Shown here: positions 16,068 through 24,590 of the stretch, piece after piece
Layout of the letters: the number at the start of each line of letters is the position of its first letter
Numbering within the stretch: the stretch's first letter is position 1
Origin: CAZLXG01 sp964563585
Lineage (GTDB): Bacteria > Bacteroidota > Bacteroidia > Flavobacteriales > Flavobacteriaceae
DNA: 38,982 nucleotides
Assembly (NCBI GenBank): GCA_964563585.1
Contig: CAZLXG010000013.1
Location: 1 to 38,982 of the forward strand
Direction of reading: 5' to 3'
Translations under genes and position numbers: made by a program
Notes under the pieces: model-generated
What the model was told of the DNA's origin: nothing
Seen by the model: the letters and a program-made list of their open reading frames with translations, nothing else
The model's database searches: none

Positions 16068-16832
16068 TTGAAAAAACTCTTTAAACTCATACTAAACACT
16101 ATTCCTAGACCTTTATTAATTAGGTTAAGTTATGTTGCTCGTCCAATTTTAGCCTTCTTTTTAAAAGGAAACACTTTTACCGACCCAATAGATGGAAAGA
16201 GTTTTAAAACCTTTTTACCATATGGTTATGGCAACCAACGTAATAATGTATTATCTCCTTCTACTTTAAGTTTAGAACGTCATCGTTTATTGTGGTTATA
16301 TCTAAAAAATGAAACTGATTTCTTTTCAGCAAATAAAAATGTTTTACATTTTGCCCCAGAGCAAGCATTTTATAAACGATTCAGAAAATTAAAAAACCTC
16401 AATTACACAACTACAGATTTGAATTCGCCTTTGGCAGATATAAAAGCTGATATTTGCAACCTTCCCTTTGAAAATGATAGTTATGATATAATTTTTTGCA
16501 ACCATGTATTAGAACATATTCCACACGATATTAAAGCTATGCAAGAATTGTATCGGATTTTAAAACCAGGAGGTTTTGGTGTGTTTCAAATTCCACAAGA
16601 TTTAAATAGAGCATCTACTTTTGAAGATGATGCAATTACCAATAAAAAAGAACGCGCAAAAATATTCGGACAATATGACCATGTTCGTATTTATGGTCGT
16701 GATTATTTTGACAAACTTCGTTCGATAGGTTTTAAAGTTGAAGAGGTGAACTATACTGCAACACTTTCTAATGAAGAAATAAACAAATATTGTTTAGCAA
16801 AAGGTGAAATTATTCCAGTAGTTTCAAAATAA
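16068..16832 (+). CDS. Class I SAM-dependent methyltransferase
   Basis: This 254-residue protein starts with TTG at 16068, directly followed by Lys-Lys-Leu-Phe, 7 bases after the cupin stop. The Rossmann methyltransferase motifs are VLHFAPEQAFYKRFRK (motif I region, atypical as it lacks the usual GxGxG), YTTTDLNS (acidic end of strand 2), ADICNLPF (motif III region), DIIFCNHVLEHIP (motif IV) and ELYRILKPGGFGVFQIP (motif V). The N-terminal 60 residues include a short hydrophobic helix and a positively charged patch, so membrane or lipid/glycan association is possible. The methyl acceptor is unknown. It is third in the map unit. Confidence 0.87.
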   Translation: MKKLFKLILNTIPRPLLIRLSYVARPILAFFLKGNTFTDPIDGKSFKTFLPYGYGNQRNNVLSPSTLSLERHRLLWLYLKNETDFFSANKNVLHFAPEQAFYKRFRKLKNLNYTTTDLNSPLADIKADICNLPFENDSYDIIFCNHVLEHIPHDIKAMQELYRILKPGGFGVFQIPQDLNRASTFEDDAITNKKERAKIFGQYDHVRIYGRDYFDKLRSIGFKVEEVNYTATLSNEEINKYCLAKGEIIPVVSK

Positions 16833-16931
16833 AAAAAGCTGAACTAAATAAATTTAGAACAACATTTCTTTAATCAAAAGATTAATAGCACTTATAAGAC
16901 ACAATACTTTTTAAAAAGTCACATATAAAAA

Positions 16932-17915
16932 CTACTCAGGAAAATTATTCAAATTTAAAGCATCAAGTTCGTTCATATTATTTTCAAAAACAATAAACAC
17001 TTTAAGTTCTGGATGTGCTTTTAAAAACTTGGTTATTTTCTCAATTCCCATAGCCTGAAATGCAGTTGCATAGGCATCTGCAGTCATACAATTATTCGTA
17101 ATTACTGATACACTTAAAATATTTGTTTTACTTGGATAACCTGTTTTTGTATTGATGATATGTGCATAACGATTCCCGTTTTTATCTACTTTAAATTTCC
17201 TGTAAGAACCAGACGTAGCCATAGATTCATCTTGTAAATTAATAACTTTTAAAATGGATTGCTCGCCATCAAAACGCGGTGTATCAATACCAACTGTCCA
17301 AGGTTTTAAACTTTCAACATTCTTACCTTTACAATGTATTTCCCCTCCAATTTCAACTAAATAATTTGTAATATTTTGACTTTCTAAAAAATTAGCAATT
17401 ACATCTACACCATAACCTTTTGCAATGGCATTAAAATCTATAAAAGTGCCTTTTGGTTTATTAATTCTATAACCTTCCTTATCTGTAAAATGAAATACTT
17501 TATCTAAACCAACGGATAACATTAAACTATCAATTTTCAAACTATCTAATCCTATAATTTTTCCTTCAGGACCAAAATCCCAAGCATTTACGACTGCTCC
17601 AATAGTAGGATCAAAAACACCATTGGTTTCTTTATATATTTCTTTTGAAGTTTCAAAAACTTTCACAAAATGCACATCAACTTCAACAACTTCATTTCTA
17701 TTCAATTTAGAAATATCTGAATTAGTTTGATAGGTTGACATTGATTTATTAATAACATAAAACAAGCTATCAAATTGCTTATCATAGTTAACTTCTGAAT
17801 CATAAATCACGGAATACGACGTACCAAAAATTAATCCAGAAAGTTTAATGTTTTTTGGCTTTTTAACACATGAAAAAACAAAAAAACAAATCAATAAAAC
17901 AGTTATTTTTTTCAT
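16932..17915 (-). CDS. apbE: FAD:protein FMN transferase (ApbE), lipoprotein
   Basis: This 327-residue protein starts at ATG 17915, giving a lipoprotein signal MKKITVLLICFFVFSC with Cys16; a longer frame from a TTG at 17936 is less likely. ApbE takes FMN from FAD and links it by a phosphoester bond to Thr in target proteins. Motifs present are GTFIDFNAIAKGYGVD, EIGGEIHCKG, SGSYRKF, HIINTKTGYPS and TNNCMTADAYATAFQAMG with the metal-binding Asp. The targets are in the same gene cluster: NqrC (Thr221) and NqrB (Thr228). It starts one base after the stop of the small unknown gene, so the two are coupled. Confidence 0.94.
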   Translation of the reverse strand: MKKITVLLICFFVFSCVKKPKNIKLSGLIFGTSYSVIYDSEVNYDKQFDSLFYVINKSMSTYQTNSDISKLNRNEVVEVDVHFVKVFETSKEIYKETNGVFDPTIGAVVNAWDFGPEGKIIGLDSLKIDSLMLSVGLDKVFHFTDKEGYRINKPKGTFIDFNAIAKGYGVDVIANFLESQNITNYLVEIGGEIHCKGKNVESLKPWTVGIDTPRFDGEQSILKVINLQDESMATSGSYRKFKVDKNGNRYAHIINTKTGYPSKTNILSVSVITNNCMTADAYATAFQAMGIEKITKFLKAHPELKVFIVFENNMNELDALNLNNFPE

Positions 17916-17916
17916 T

Positions 17917-18294
17917 TTAATTAAGATTTGTTTCAATTACTTGTATTCCGTTGTATTCAATTAAATATTCTTCGTTTAAATAAATTGGTAAATCTTTACT
18001 TTTAGAATTCCCTAAACCAACACCTGCATATAAAATTTTTGCATTATTTTCTCTAGCATGTTTTTTGAAAGTTTCCATCCAAACTACATCATAATTATTT
18101 GGATTATCAGGCAATAAAACAGCTTTAACAACAATAAAAAAATACTGTTTACTCTTATCCATACACACAAACTGTGGATGCTTTTTTAGTTTACTATTTA
18201 TAGCTATAAACTCAAAACCACATTGCTCTAATTCTTTCCCAACATGGTTCATAGCTAGGTTGTGTAATTCTTGTTTTGTAAGCGGTTTACTCAT
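17917..18294 (-). CDS. Small conserved-looking protein of unknown function between nqrF and apbE
   Basis: This 125-residue soluble protein starts at ATG 18294 (MSKPLTKQELHNLAMNHVGKE). The frame stays open back to 18387, but the nqrF terminator and a REP-like palindrome lie in that stretch, so the short start is chosen. No membrane segment or signal is seen. Two halves appear: an N-terminal helix followed by FEFIAINSKLKKHPQFVCMD and YFFIVVKAV strands, which loosely recall a nuclease-like alpha/beta core without a complete active site, and a C-terminal LNEEYLIEYNGIQVIETNL. Its position between Na+-NQR and its FMN transferase suggests a part in NQR assembly, but this is inference. I do not recognise the family with confidence. 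Confidence 0.8.
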   Translation of the reverse strand: MSKPLTKQELHNLAMNHVGKELEQCGFEFIAINSKLKKHPQFVCMDKSKQYFFIVVKAVLLPDNPNNYDVVWMETFKKHARENNAKILYAGVGLGNSKSKDLPIYLNEEYLIEYNGIQVIETNLN

Positions 18295-18312
18295 AGGTGC
18301 AAAAATAAAACA

Positions 18313-18340
18313 AAAAGCCCAACACTTTCGTATTGGGTTT
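18313..18340 (-). terminator. Terminator of the nqr operon after nqrF
   Basis: CCCAA (18318-18322) pairs with TTGGG (18333-18337), extended by A/T pairs to about ten in all, with an A-rich start and a T-rich end on the minus strand. It lies about 60 bases after the nqrF stop. Its presence suggests that the small gene and apbE have partly separate expression. Confidence 0.7.
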
Positions 18341-18354
18341 TGTTTATTATGAAA

Positions 18355-18373
18355 TGCTGAAACTAGATCAGCA
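18355..18373. repeat. REP-like palindrome after nqrF
   Basis: TGCTGA (18355-18360) / TCAGCA (18368-18373) with a 7-base loop. It is of the same CTGAAAC...TCAG type as the palindrome at 20466-20484. Confidence 0.55.
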
Positions 18374-18401
18374 AACAATTTTGTCAAATGCGATTTATCC
18401 T

Positions 18402-19715
18402 CTATCCTCCAAAGTCATCAAAACGTATATTCTCGTCATCAAGACCAAAGTCCTCTCCCATTTTCTGAACAGCATTGTTCATTAATGGTGGTCCACAGAA
18501 ATACAATTCTAAATCTTCTGGCGCATCATGTTTTGATAAATATTGATCGATTACTACTTGATGAATAAAACCTGTAAAACCGTCGCCTTCTTCATCATTT
18601 ACATCAGTTTTAAGTTTCCAATTATCAGCTTCAGTTGGATCTGATAATGCAATAAAAAATTTAAAATTTGGAAAATCTTTTTCTAATGCTCTAAAATAAT
18701 GTATGTAAAACAACTCAGCTTTGGAACGCCCTCCATACCAATACGTTACTTTACGACCAGTTTTTAAGGTTCTGAATAAATGATATATGTGTGAACGCAT
18801 TGGAGCCATTCCTGCCCCACCACCAACGTATAACATTTCAGCTTCAGATTCATTAATAAAAAACTCACCGTAAGGTCCTGAAATGATTACTTTATCTCCT
18901 ATTTTTTGATTAAAAATATAAGATGAAGCTATGCCTGGATTAACATCCATCCATCCACCTTTGGCACGATCAAAAGGAGGCGTAGCCACACGAACATTAA
19001 GCATTATTTTTCTTCCTTCAGCAGGATAAGAAGCCATAGAATATGCTCTTTCTACAGTTTCTGTATTCTTCATAACTAAAGGCCATAGTCCGAATTTCTC
19101 CCAATCTGCTTTAAACTTATCTGGCTCTCCTGGATGATCTTCTGGATGTGCTGAAACATCCATTTCTGAAAATTTTATTTCACATTGAGGAATTTCAATT
19201 TGAATATATCCACCAGCTTTGTAGTTCATATCTTCTGGAATTTCAACTACAAACTCTTTAATGAATGTTGCTACATTATAGTTTGAAACTACTGTTGCTT
19301 CCCATTTTTTAATTCCAAAAATTTCTTCTGGAATTGTAATATCCATGTCTTGTTTTACTTTCACTTGACATGCTAAACGTACTCCATGTTGTAATTCTTT
19401 TCTACTAAAATGAGGAATCTCTGTTGGAAGTGCTTCTCCTCCTCCAGAATTCACATGACATTCACATTGAATACATGTTCCACCTCCACCACAAGCAGAT
19501 GGTAAGAATATTTTTTGAGCACCAAGAGTTGTTAATAAACTATCTCCTGAACTTACTTCAATTTCTCGCTCACCATTAATAGTAATTTTTACTGGTCCAG
19601 ATGGTGATAATTTTTGTTTTACAACTAATAACAACCCTACTAATAATAATGTGATTATTAAAAAAGCGATTACTGTTGTAATTATTATTCCTAAAGTACT
19701 TGCTGCTAATATCAT
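18402..19715 (-). CDS. nqrF: Na+-translocating NADH:quinone reductase subunit F
   Basis: This 437-residue subunit is the electron entry point: it oxidises NADH through FAD and passes electrons to a 2Fe-2S centre. It has one N-terminal membrane helix (about 8-31). A ferredoxin domain follows with ligands Cys75, Cys81, Cys84 and Cys116. Then come the FAD domain (RAYSMASYP, residues for flavin binding) and the NADH domain (GGGAGMAPMRSHI, YWYGGRSKAEL, YFCGPPLMNNAV). The end is IRFDDFGG, as usual for the family. It is last of the nqr set, starts one base after nqrE ends, and is followed by a hairpin terminator at 18313-18340. Confidence 0.98.
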   Translation of the reverse strand: MILAASTLGIIITTVIAFLIITLLLVGLLLVVKQKLSPSGPVKITINGEREIEVSSGDSLLTTLGAQKIFLPSACGGGGTCIQCECHVNSGGGEALPTEIPHFSRKELQHGVRLACQVKVKQDMDITIPEEIFGIKKWEATVVSNYNVATFIKEFVVEIPEDMNYKAGGYIQIEIPQCEIKFSEMDVSAHPEDHPGEPDKFKADWEKFGLWPLVMKNTETVERAYSMASYPAEGRKIMLNVRVATPPFDRAKGGWMDVNPGIASSYIFNQKIGDKVIISGPYGEFFINESEAEMLYVGGGAGMAPMRSHIYHLFRTLKTGRKVTYWYGGRSKAELFYIHYFRALEKDFPNFKFFIALSDPTEADNWKLKTDVNDEEGDGFTGFIHQVVIDQYLSKHDAPEDLELYFCGPPLMNNAVQKMGEDFGLDDENIRFDDFGG

Positions 19716-19716
19716 G

Positions 19717-20439
19717 TTACTCTATTACTTTTGTATTGTTAGCTAACTCTTTATTTTTTTCGTCTAAGTCTTCGGTTGAATCAACTTTTACAGTTTTTTC
19801 TTCTGTAATTTCTTCTTCATCTCCTCCTGTTAACATACCTCCAAAACTCATAAACCCAATGGCCATTAATCCTGTGATGATAAATGTAATTCCTAATCCT
19901 CTTAAAGCTGGCGGCACATTTGAATACCTAATTTTCTCACGAATTGCTGCAATTGCTAAAATGGCTAAAAACCATCCTATTCCTGAACCAATTCCGTAAA
20001 CGGTTGCTAATCCTAAAGTTGGAATTTCACGAGATTGCATAAATAATGAACCTCCTAAAATGGCACAATTTACTGCGATTAGCGGTAAAAATATTCCTAA
20101 TGAATTATATAATGATGGTGAAAATTTCTCTACCACTATTTCAACTAATTGTACCATGGTTGCAATGGTTGCAATAAACATGATGAATGACAAGAAACTT
20201 AAATCATAACTTGCATAATCTTCACCCAGCCATGCTAAAGCTCCTGGTTGTAATAAATATTGATCTAGCAACCAGTTTAAAGGCACTGTAATTGCCAGTA
20301 CAAATATTACTGCTGCTCCAAGACCAACTGCTGTGGTTACTTTTTTAGATACAGCTAGGTAAGAACACATTCCTAGGAATGTTGCAAATACCATATTATC
20401 TATAAATATTGATTTAAAAAACAACTCTAAGTATTCCAT
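19717..20439 (-). CDS. nqrE: Na+-translocating NADH:quinone reductase subunit E
   Basis: This 240-residue integral membrane protein has six hydrophobic segments. The family features are FFKSIFIDNMVFATFLGMCSYLAVSKK at the start, VNCAILGGSLFMQ in the middle and a conserved Cys in each (the Cys pair that in NqrD/E holds an intramembrane Fe or 2Fe-2S centre). The C-terminus carries an extra acidic/basic tail of about 35 residues (GGDEEEITEEKTVKVD...) beyond the last helix. NqrE works with NqrD in Na+-coupled electron passage. A 57-base gap with a palindrome separates it from nqrD; nqrF follows after one base. Confidence 0.97.
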   Translation of the reverse strand: MEYLELFFKSIFIDNMVFATFLGMCSYLAVSKKVTTAVGLGAAVIFVLAITVPLNWLLDQYLLQPGALAWLGEDYASYDLSFLSFIMFIATIATMVQLVEIVVEKFSPSLYNSLGIFLPLIAVNCAILGGSLFMQSREIPTLGLATVYGIGSGIGWFLAILAIAAIREKIRYSNVPPALRGLGITFIITGLMAIGFMSFGGMLTGGDEEEITEEKTVKVDSTEDLDEKNKELANNTKVIE

Positions 20440-20465
20440 ATTCTATATTCTATATTTTGATGAAA

Positions 20466-20484
20466 TTCTGAAACAGGTTCAGAA
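20466..20484. repeat. REP-like palindrome between nqrD and nqrE
   Basis: Perfect inverted repeat TTCTGAA (20466-20472) / TTCAGAA (20478-20484) with a 5-base loop. It accounts for most of the otherwise unusual gap between two genes that are normally tightly packed. TTCTATA is also repeated directly beside it. Confidence 0.65.
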
Positions 20485-20496
20485 TAACAAGTCAAT

Positions 20497-21141
20497 TTAA
20501 TCTTCTATTAATGATGTGTTTCTACTACGTTGTATCCAGATGATAATCCCTAATGTAATTAATGCCATTGGTGCCAATAACATAAACCCATTGTTTTCAT
20601 ATCCAAATGCATACGCTCCTGTTTTTTCAATTGGGTCTCCTAATACTTGAAAACCTAGTAAGCTTCCTGAACCTAATAATTCTCTAAAGAAACCAACTAT
20701 AATAAGTATTAAACCATAACCTGCTGCATTTCCTATGCCGTCAAGGAATGAACGCCAAGGCCCGTTTGCTAAAGCGAAAGCTTCAAAACGTCCCATGATA
20801 ATACAGTTTGTAATAATTAATCCTACGAATACTGATAGTGTTTTACTTAACTCGTAAGCAAATGCTTTCAATACTAAATCGACTACAATTACTAAAGCTG
20901 CAACAACAATTAGTTGTACAATAATTCTAATTTTTGAAGGAATAATATTTCGTAGTAACGAAATTACTACGTTTCCAATTCCTAATACAAACAATACCGA
21001 AACTGCCATTACAATTGACGCTTCTAATTCTGCAGTAATTGCTAAAGCAGAACAAATACCTAATACTTGAATAGTAACTGGATTGTTATCTGCTAATGGA
21101 TCAGTGATTAACTGTGCGTCTTTTTTTGAAAGTAAACCCAT
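20497..21141 (-). CDS. nqrD: Na+-translocating NADH:quinone reductase subunit D
   Basis: This 214-residue integral membrane subunit is a relative of NqrE with six predicted helices. It shows the family segments DNNPVTIQVLGICSALAIT near the start and LIITNCIIMGRFEAFALANGPW in the middle, each with a conserved Cys. The sequence PLADNNP in front of the first helix is typical of NqrD. It begins 2 bases after nqrC stops, so the two are coupled. Function: with NqrE it forms the inner-membrane iron centre and part of the Na+ path. Confidence 0.97.
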   Translation of the reverse strand: MGLLSKKDAQLITDPLADNNPVTIQVLGICSALAITAELEASIVMAVSVLFVLGIGNVVISLLRNIIPSKIRIIVQLIVVAALVIVVDLVLKAFAYELSKTLSVFVGLIITNCIIMGRFEAFALANGPWRSFLDGIGNAAGYGLILIIVGFFRELLGSGSLLGFQVLGDPIEKTGAYAFGYENNGFMLLAPMALITLGIIIWIQRSRNTSLIED

Positions 21142-21143
21142 AA

Positions 21144-21890
21144 TTAATTAGTTTTTAATTTATTAAAATAAGGCACATATAGCTTCAACTCGCTTCTTAA
21201 CATTGCTGCAACACCATCGCCTGTAATGGTTGCTCCTGCAATAGCATCTACCTCATTATCTGTTTTATCATTATTTTTCGGATCTGCATTTCCTTTAGAA
21301 ACTGCAATACCTTTAAATACACCATTCGACTTTAAATGCTCACCAATAAAATCGTCCATAAAGAAACGTTTATTAATGTTTGCTCCAAGTCCTGGCGTTT
21401 CTCCTTTATGATCAAAAAACGCACCTTGAACTACCATGTTTTCATCCATAGCTACATAAGCCCAAATAGCATCCCAAAGTCCTTTACCCCTAATTGGAAC
21501 AATATAAACGGTCTTACCATCTTTCTTTCCTATAAACAAAGGCAATCTTCTTTCTTCTCCAGCTTTTGCTGCTGTTTGTTCTTTTTTAACATCAATTAAA
21601 TACGCTTCAGTATTTTCTGTAACATTATCGCCTTGAATTACAACTTGACTTGTAATATATTTTGCAAACTCATCAGCAACCTTATCCGTAGAAATTTGCA
21701 CAACACTTTTTTCATCATTTTCATTTACGCCCATGGCATACAAAATGTTTTGCTGCTTTTCTAAACGCTTATTCGCATCAATTTTTGGTTTTAAAGCTGT
21801 TGCTGCAAATGCTAATACTGAACCAACTATAACAACCATTGCAATTGCAAATAGTATGGTATATGAATTTTTATCTGTTCTTTTTTCCAT
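21144..21890 (-). CDS. nqrC: Na+-translocating NADH:quinone reductase subunit C
   Basis: This 248-residue subunit has one N-terminal membrane helix (about 11-31, YTILFAIAMVVIVGSVLAFAA) and a periplasmic FMN domain. The covalent FMN site reads DAIAGATITGDGV, with Thr221 as the ApbE target, in full agreement with the D-x-x-(S/A)-G-A-T motif. GLWDAIWAYVAM and GETPGLGANI are further family marks. It lies 2 bases after nqrB and 2 before nqrD. Function: it passes electrons from the inner iron centre to FMN in NqrB. Confidence 0.97.
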   Translation of the reverse strand: MEKRTDKNSYTILFAIAMVVIVGSVLAFAATALKPKIDANKRLEKQQNILYAMGVNENDEKSVVQISTDKVADEFAKYITSQVVIQGDNVTENTEAYLIDVKKEQTAAKAGEERRLPLFIGKKDGKTVYIVPIRGKGLWDAIWAYVAMDENMVVQGAFFDHKGETPGLGANINKRFFMDDFIGEHLKSNGVFKGIAVSKGNADPKNNDKTDNEVDAIAGATITGDGVAAMLRSELKLYVPYFNKLKTN

Positions 21891-21892
21891 CG

Positions 21893-23119
21893 TTATGCAG
21901 TTTTAACTTTAACACGTTTTAATCGTTTCTTCACATTTCCTTGAACCACATAATGGTCTATTGTTGGTGCGAATACATTCATTAATAAAATTGCAAGCAT
22001 AACACCTTCTGGATATGCTGGATTAAATACACGAATAGCAATTGATAAGAATCCGATTAAAAACCCATAGTACCATTTTCCTTTATTAGTTTGTGATGCA
22101 GTTACTGGGTCTGTAGCCATGAACACTGTACCAAATGCAAAACCACCAATGAGTAAGTGATGCCAAAATGGTGTATTCATTAATGTATAAAATTTACTTC
22201 CTTCACTAATCCATCCAAAATCAGCAACACCATTAAATAATAATCCCATTGCTAATGCACCAAGTACAGAAGACAACATGATTCTCCAACTTCCTATTTT
22301 TGAGAAAATCAAGAACAATCCTCCTAAAAGGATTAATAATGTTGATGTTTCTCCTACTGAGCCAGGAATAAATCCGTTAAACATATCCATAATGGAATAT
22401 GTAACTTCCTTTCCTTGTGCTAAACTTCCTAATATGGTTTCACCAGAAATAGCATCTAGACTTGCACCATTTGCAATTTCGTTAGTTCTCTCTACTGCGC
22501 CTTCAATCCAAACTTTATCTCCAGACATCCAAGTAGGATATGCGAAGAATAAGAATGCACGAATAGTTAATGCTGGATTTAGAATATTCATTCCTGTTCC
22601 ACCAAATACTTCTTTACCTATTACTACTCCAAAAATTACTGCAACAGCAAGCATCCATAATGGAATATCAATAGGAACAATTAATGGAACTAACATTCCT
22701 GTTACCAAATAACCTTCTTCTACTTCGTGTTTTTTGATGATTGCGAAAATAAATTCAACACCTAAACCTACACCATAAGACACAATTACTAATGGTAATA
22801 TTTTCCAAAAACCAACCAAGAAATTATCCATAGTCCAAAATTCTGAACTAAAAAACCCTCCTGAAACTGCTTGAATTTCTCCAAGTGCTAAAAAATGTTG
22901 GTAACCTGCGTTAAACATTCCGAATAGTAAACATGGAATTAATGCCATGATTACAATATTCATTGTTCGCTTTAAATCGTCGGCTGCTTTTATATGAGTA
23001 CCATTGTGAGTGGTCTCATTTGGCAAGTATAAAAAGGTATGGATTGCGTTAAACGCAGGAGCCATTTTAGTGCCTTTATACTTTTCTTTTAAATTATGTA
23101 AATTACTTTTTAAACCCAT
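21893..23119 (-). CDS. nqrB: Na+-translocating NADH:quinone reductase subunit B
   Basis: This 408-residue subunit has about ten membrane helices and forms the Na+ channel core, with bound riboflavin and covalent FMN. Family marks include DDLKRTMNIVIMALIPCLLFGMFNAGYQ, GGTGMNILNPALTIRAFLFFAYP and FMATDPVTASQTNKGKW. The FMN site reads DAISGET with Thr228; the residue before Thr is Glu (codon GAA), where most NqrB/RnfD sequences I recall have Ala (SGAT). The 72-base gap to nqrA upstream is filled by a REP-like element, whereas nqrC follows after 2 bases. Confidence 0.97.
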   Translation of the reverse strand: MGLKSNLHNLKEKYKGTKMAPAFNAIHTFLYLPNETTHNGTHIKAADDLKRTMNIVIMALIPCLLFGMFNAGYQHFLALGEIQAVSGGFFSSEFWTMDNFLVGFWKILPLVIVSYGVGLGVEFIFAIIKKHEVEEGYLVTGMLVPLIVPIDIPLWMLAVAVIFGVVIGKEVFGGTGMNILNPALTIRAFLFFAYPTWMSGDKVWIEGAVERTNEIANGASLDAISGETILGSLAQGKEVTYSIMDMFNGFIPGSVGETSTLLILLGGLFLIFSKIGSWRIMLSSVLGALAMGLLFNGVADFGWISEGSKFYTLMNTPFWHHLLIGGFAFGTVFMATDPVTASQTNKGKWYYGFLIGFLSIAIRVFNPAYPEGVMLAILLMNVFAPTIDHYVVQGNVKKRLKRVKVKTA

Positions 23120-23144
23120 TTGTTATATATGTTTGACCTTTTGT

Positions 23145-23183
23145 ATGTGCTTCGACTGCGCTCAGCATGACTCGTTCAAGGTG
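23145..23183. repeat. REP-like element between nqrA and nqrB
   Basis: It contains GCTTCGACTGCGCTCAGC (from 23149) and TCAAGGTGACA. The 16-mer CTTCGACTGCGCTCAG (23150-23165) recurs as its reverse complement at 26546-26561. It is GC-rich against the AT-rich surroundings. Confidence 0.7.
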
Positions 23184-23191
23184 ACATTTTA

Positions 23192-24544
23192 TTATCCTAT
23201 CTCTTTAAGCATTAAGTCTAAACCTTCTCTTATTATTTTTTGATGTGGTTGTTTAGATACACATACAAATTCTGTTAACGCAAAATCTTCTGGTGCCACT
23301 TCGTACATTCCTAAAGCTTCCATTTCGTCTAAATCTTTATACATACAAGCTTTTAAAATTTGCATTGGAAAAATATCTAGAGGAAAAACTTCTTCGTAAG
23401 TCCCTGTAGTTACAAAAGCACGATGCTCACCATTTGTATTGGTATTTAAATCGAATTTTTTCTTTGGTGTTAACCACGAAAATGTAAACGCTCTTGACGT
23501 AGAAATTTTATTAAAGATAGGTTTGTTCCACCCCATAAATTCATAATCATCACCTTCAGGAATTACCGTAATTACATTACTATAATAATCTAAATTACCA
23601 TCTGGTTGAATTTGCTTTCCACTTAAAACATTTCCAGAAATAATTCTATCGTTTCCTTCTTTTTCAACACCATAATCATAAATCATAGTAGCAACTTCGC
23701 TACCAATCATTGTTTTAAAATATCTTGGTTTTTTAACTGAGGAACCAACTAGTGCCACAACACGTTCTGCATTAAACTTTCCAGTTAATAACAACTCTCC
23801 AATTATTACTAAATCTTGCGGAGCAATTGTCCACACGACTTCGCCTTTATTAATTGGGTCTATTTTATTAATTTGAGTTCCTACATTTCCAGATGGATGC
23901 GGACCAGAAACGGTATGCAATGTAATTCCAGACAATCCTGCAAATGGCGAATTACTAGAACCTACAGATACATGAACTTTACCTTCTGTTAATTTTCCTA
24001 AAGCTGAAACTGCTGCTTGCAATTCTGCTTTTTTACCTTGTAGTGTAAAATCTAAATCTGCTGCCAATGGTGCACTTGCATATGCTGAAACAAATATTGC
24101 TTTTGGTGTCTTATTTGGATTTGCAATAACATCATACGGACGTTGTTTTACAAATGGCCAGCAACCTGAAGCTAATAAATGAGCTTTAATAGCGTCTCCA
24201 TTTGAAGTATTCACATCAAATTTACCGTTATCAACAAAAGCTTGTTCTTTATCTGCTTGAATTTTAATCGCTAAAATTTTACGCTTTGCACCACGTAATA
24301 TCTCAATGACTTCTCCAGAAACAGGAGAAACAAATTTCATAGCTTCATTAACTTTATTGTAAAAAACGGTTTCACCAGCTTTTACTTTACTGCCTTCTTT
24401 TGCTACAAGTTTCGGAATTATACTGTGAAAATCTTCTGGTCTTATAGTGTAGTAATTACTGATGATTGCATCCTCAGTGCTTTTTTCAGCTTCACCCTTA
24501 AGGTTTATATTAAGACCTTTCTTAATCTTAATGTCGTTTGACAT
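23192..24544 (-). CDS. nqrA: Na+-translocating NADH:quinone reductase subunit A
   Basis: This 450-residue protein is the cytoplasmic, cofactor-free subunit at the quinone side of the complex. It shows KIKKGLNINLKGEAE at the start, the biotinyl/lipoyl-like half LVAKEGSKVKAGETVFYNK...VSPVSGEVIEI, PFVKQRPYDVIANPN, and GPHPSGNVGTQINKIDP. The C-terminal part has ending CMYKDLDEMEALGMYEVAPEDFALTEFVCVSK, all standard for NqrA. It is first in the operon. A TATTTTTG box on the minus strand (24583-24590), about 40 bases before the ATG, is the best promoter candidate. Confidence 0.97.
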   Translation of the reverse strand: MSNDIKIKKGLNINLKGEAEKSTEDAIISNYYTIRPEDFHSIIPKLVAKEGSKVKAGETVFYNKVNEAMKFVSPVSGEVIEILRGAKRKILAIKIQADKEQAFVDNGKFDVNTSNGDAIKAHLLASGCWPFVKQRPYDVIANPNKTPKAIFVSAYASAPLAADLDFTLQGKKAELQAAVSALGKLTEGKVHVSVGSSNSPFAGLSGITLHTVSGPHPSGNVGTQINKIDPINKGEVVWTIAPQDLVIIGELLLTGKFNAERVVALVGSSVKKPRYFKTMIGSEVATMIYDYGVEKEGNDRIISGNVLSGKQIQPDGNLDYYSNVITVIPEGDDYEFMGWNKPIFNKISTSRAFTFSWLTPKKKFDLNTNTNGEHRAFVTTGTYEEVFPLDIFPMQILKACMYKDLDEMEALGMYEVAPEDFALTEFVCVSKQPHQKIIREGLDLMLKEIG

Positions 24545-24582
24545 ATTATAATTTATTGAAATTAGTTCTCTAAAAATCGGGG

Positions 24583-24590
24583 CAAAAATA
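24583..24590 (-). promoter_or_regulatory. -7 box of the probable nqr operon promoter
   Basis: On the minus strand TATTTTTG fits TAnnTTTG and lies 38 bases before the nqrA start. A TTG at the proper upstream distance is not seen. Confidence 0.45.

Noticed and set aside
16906..16919. Perfect palindrome ACTTTTTAAAAAGT after apbE as a terminator
   Set aside because: The stem is nearly all A/T with no loop, so it is not a convincing terminator; such sequences are expected by chance in AT-rich DNA.
17916..17936. TTG start of apbE at 17936
   Set aside because: It would overlap the upstream gene and spoil the lipoprotein signal; ATG at 17915 gives a good lipobox one base after the upstream stop.
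18295..18387. N-terminal extension of the small gene between nqrF and apbE
   Set aside because: The stretch contains the nqrF terminator and a REP-like palindrome, and the extra residues look non-coding; ATG at 18294 is preferred.
22278..22712. 144-residue open frame on the plus strand inside nqrB
   Set aside because: It lies wholly antisense to nqrB, has no promoter or start context, and its proline/isoleucine-rich composition is what reverse reading of membrane-protein codons gives.
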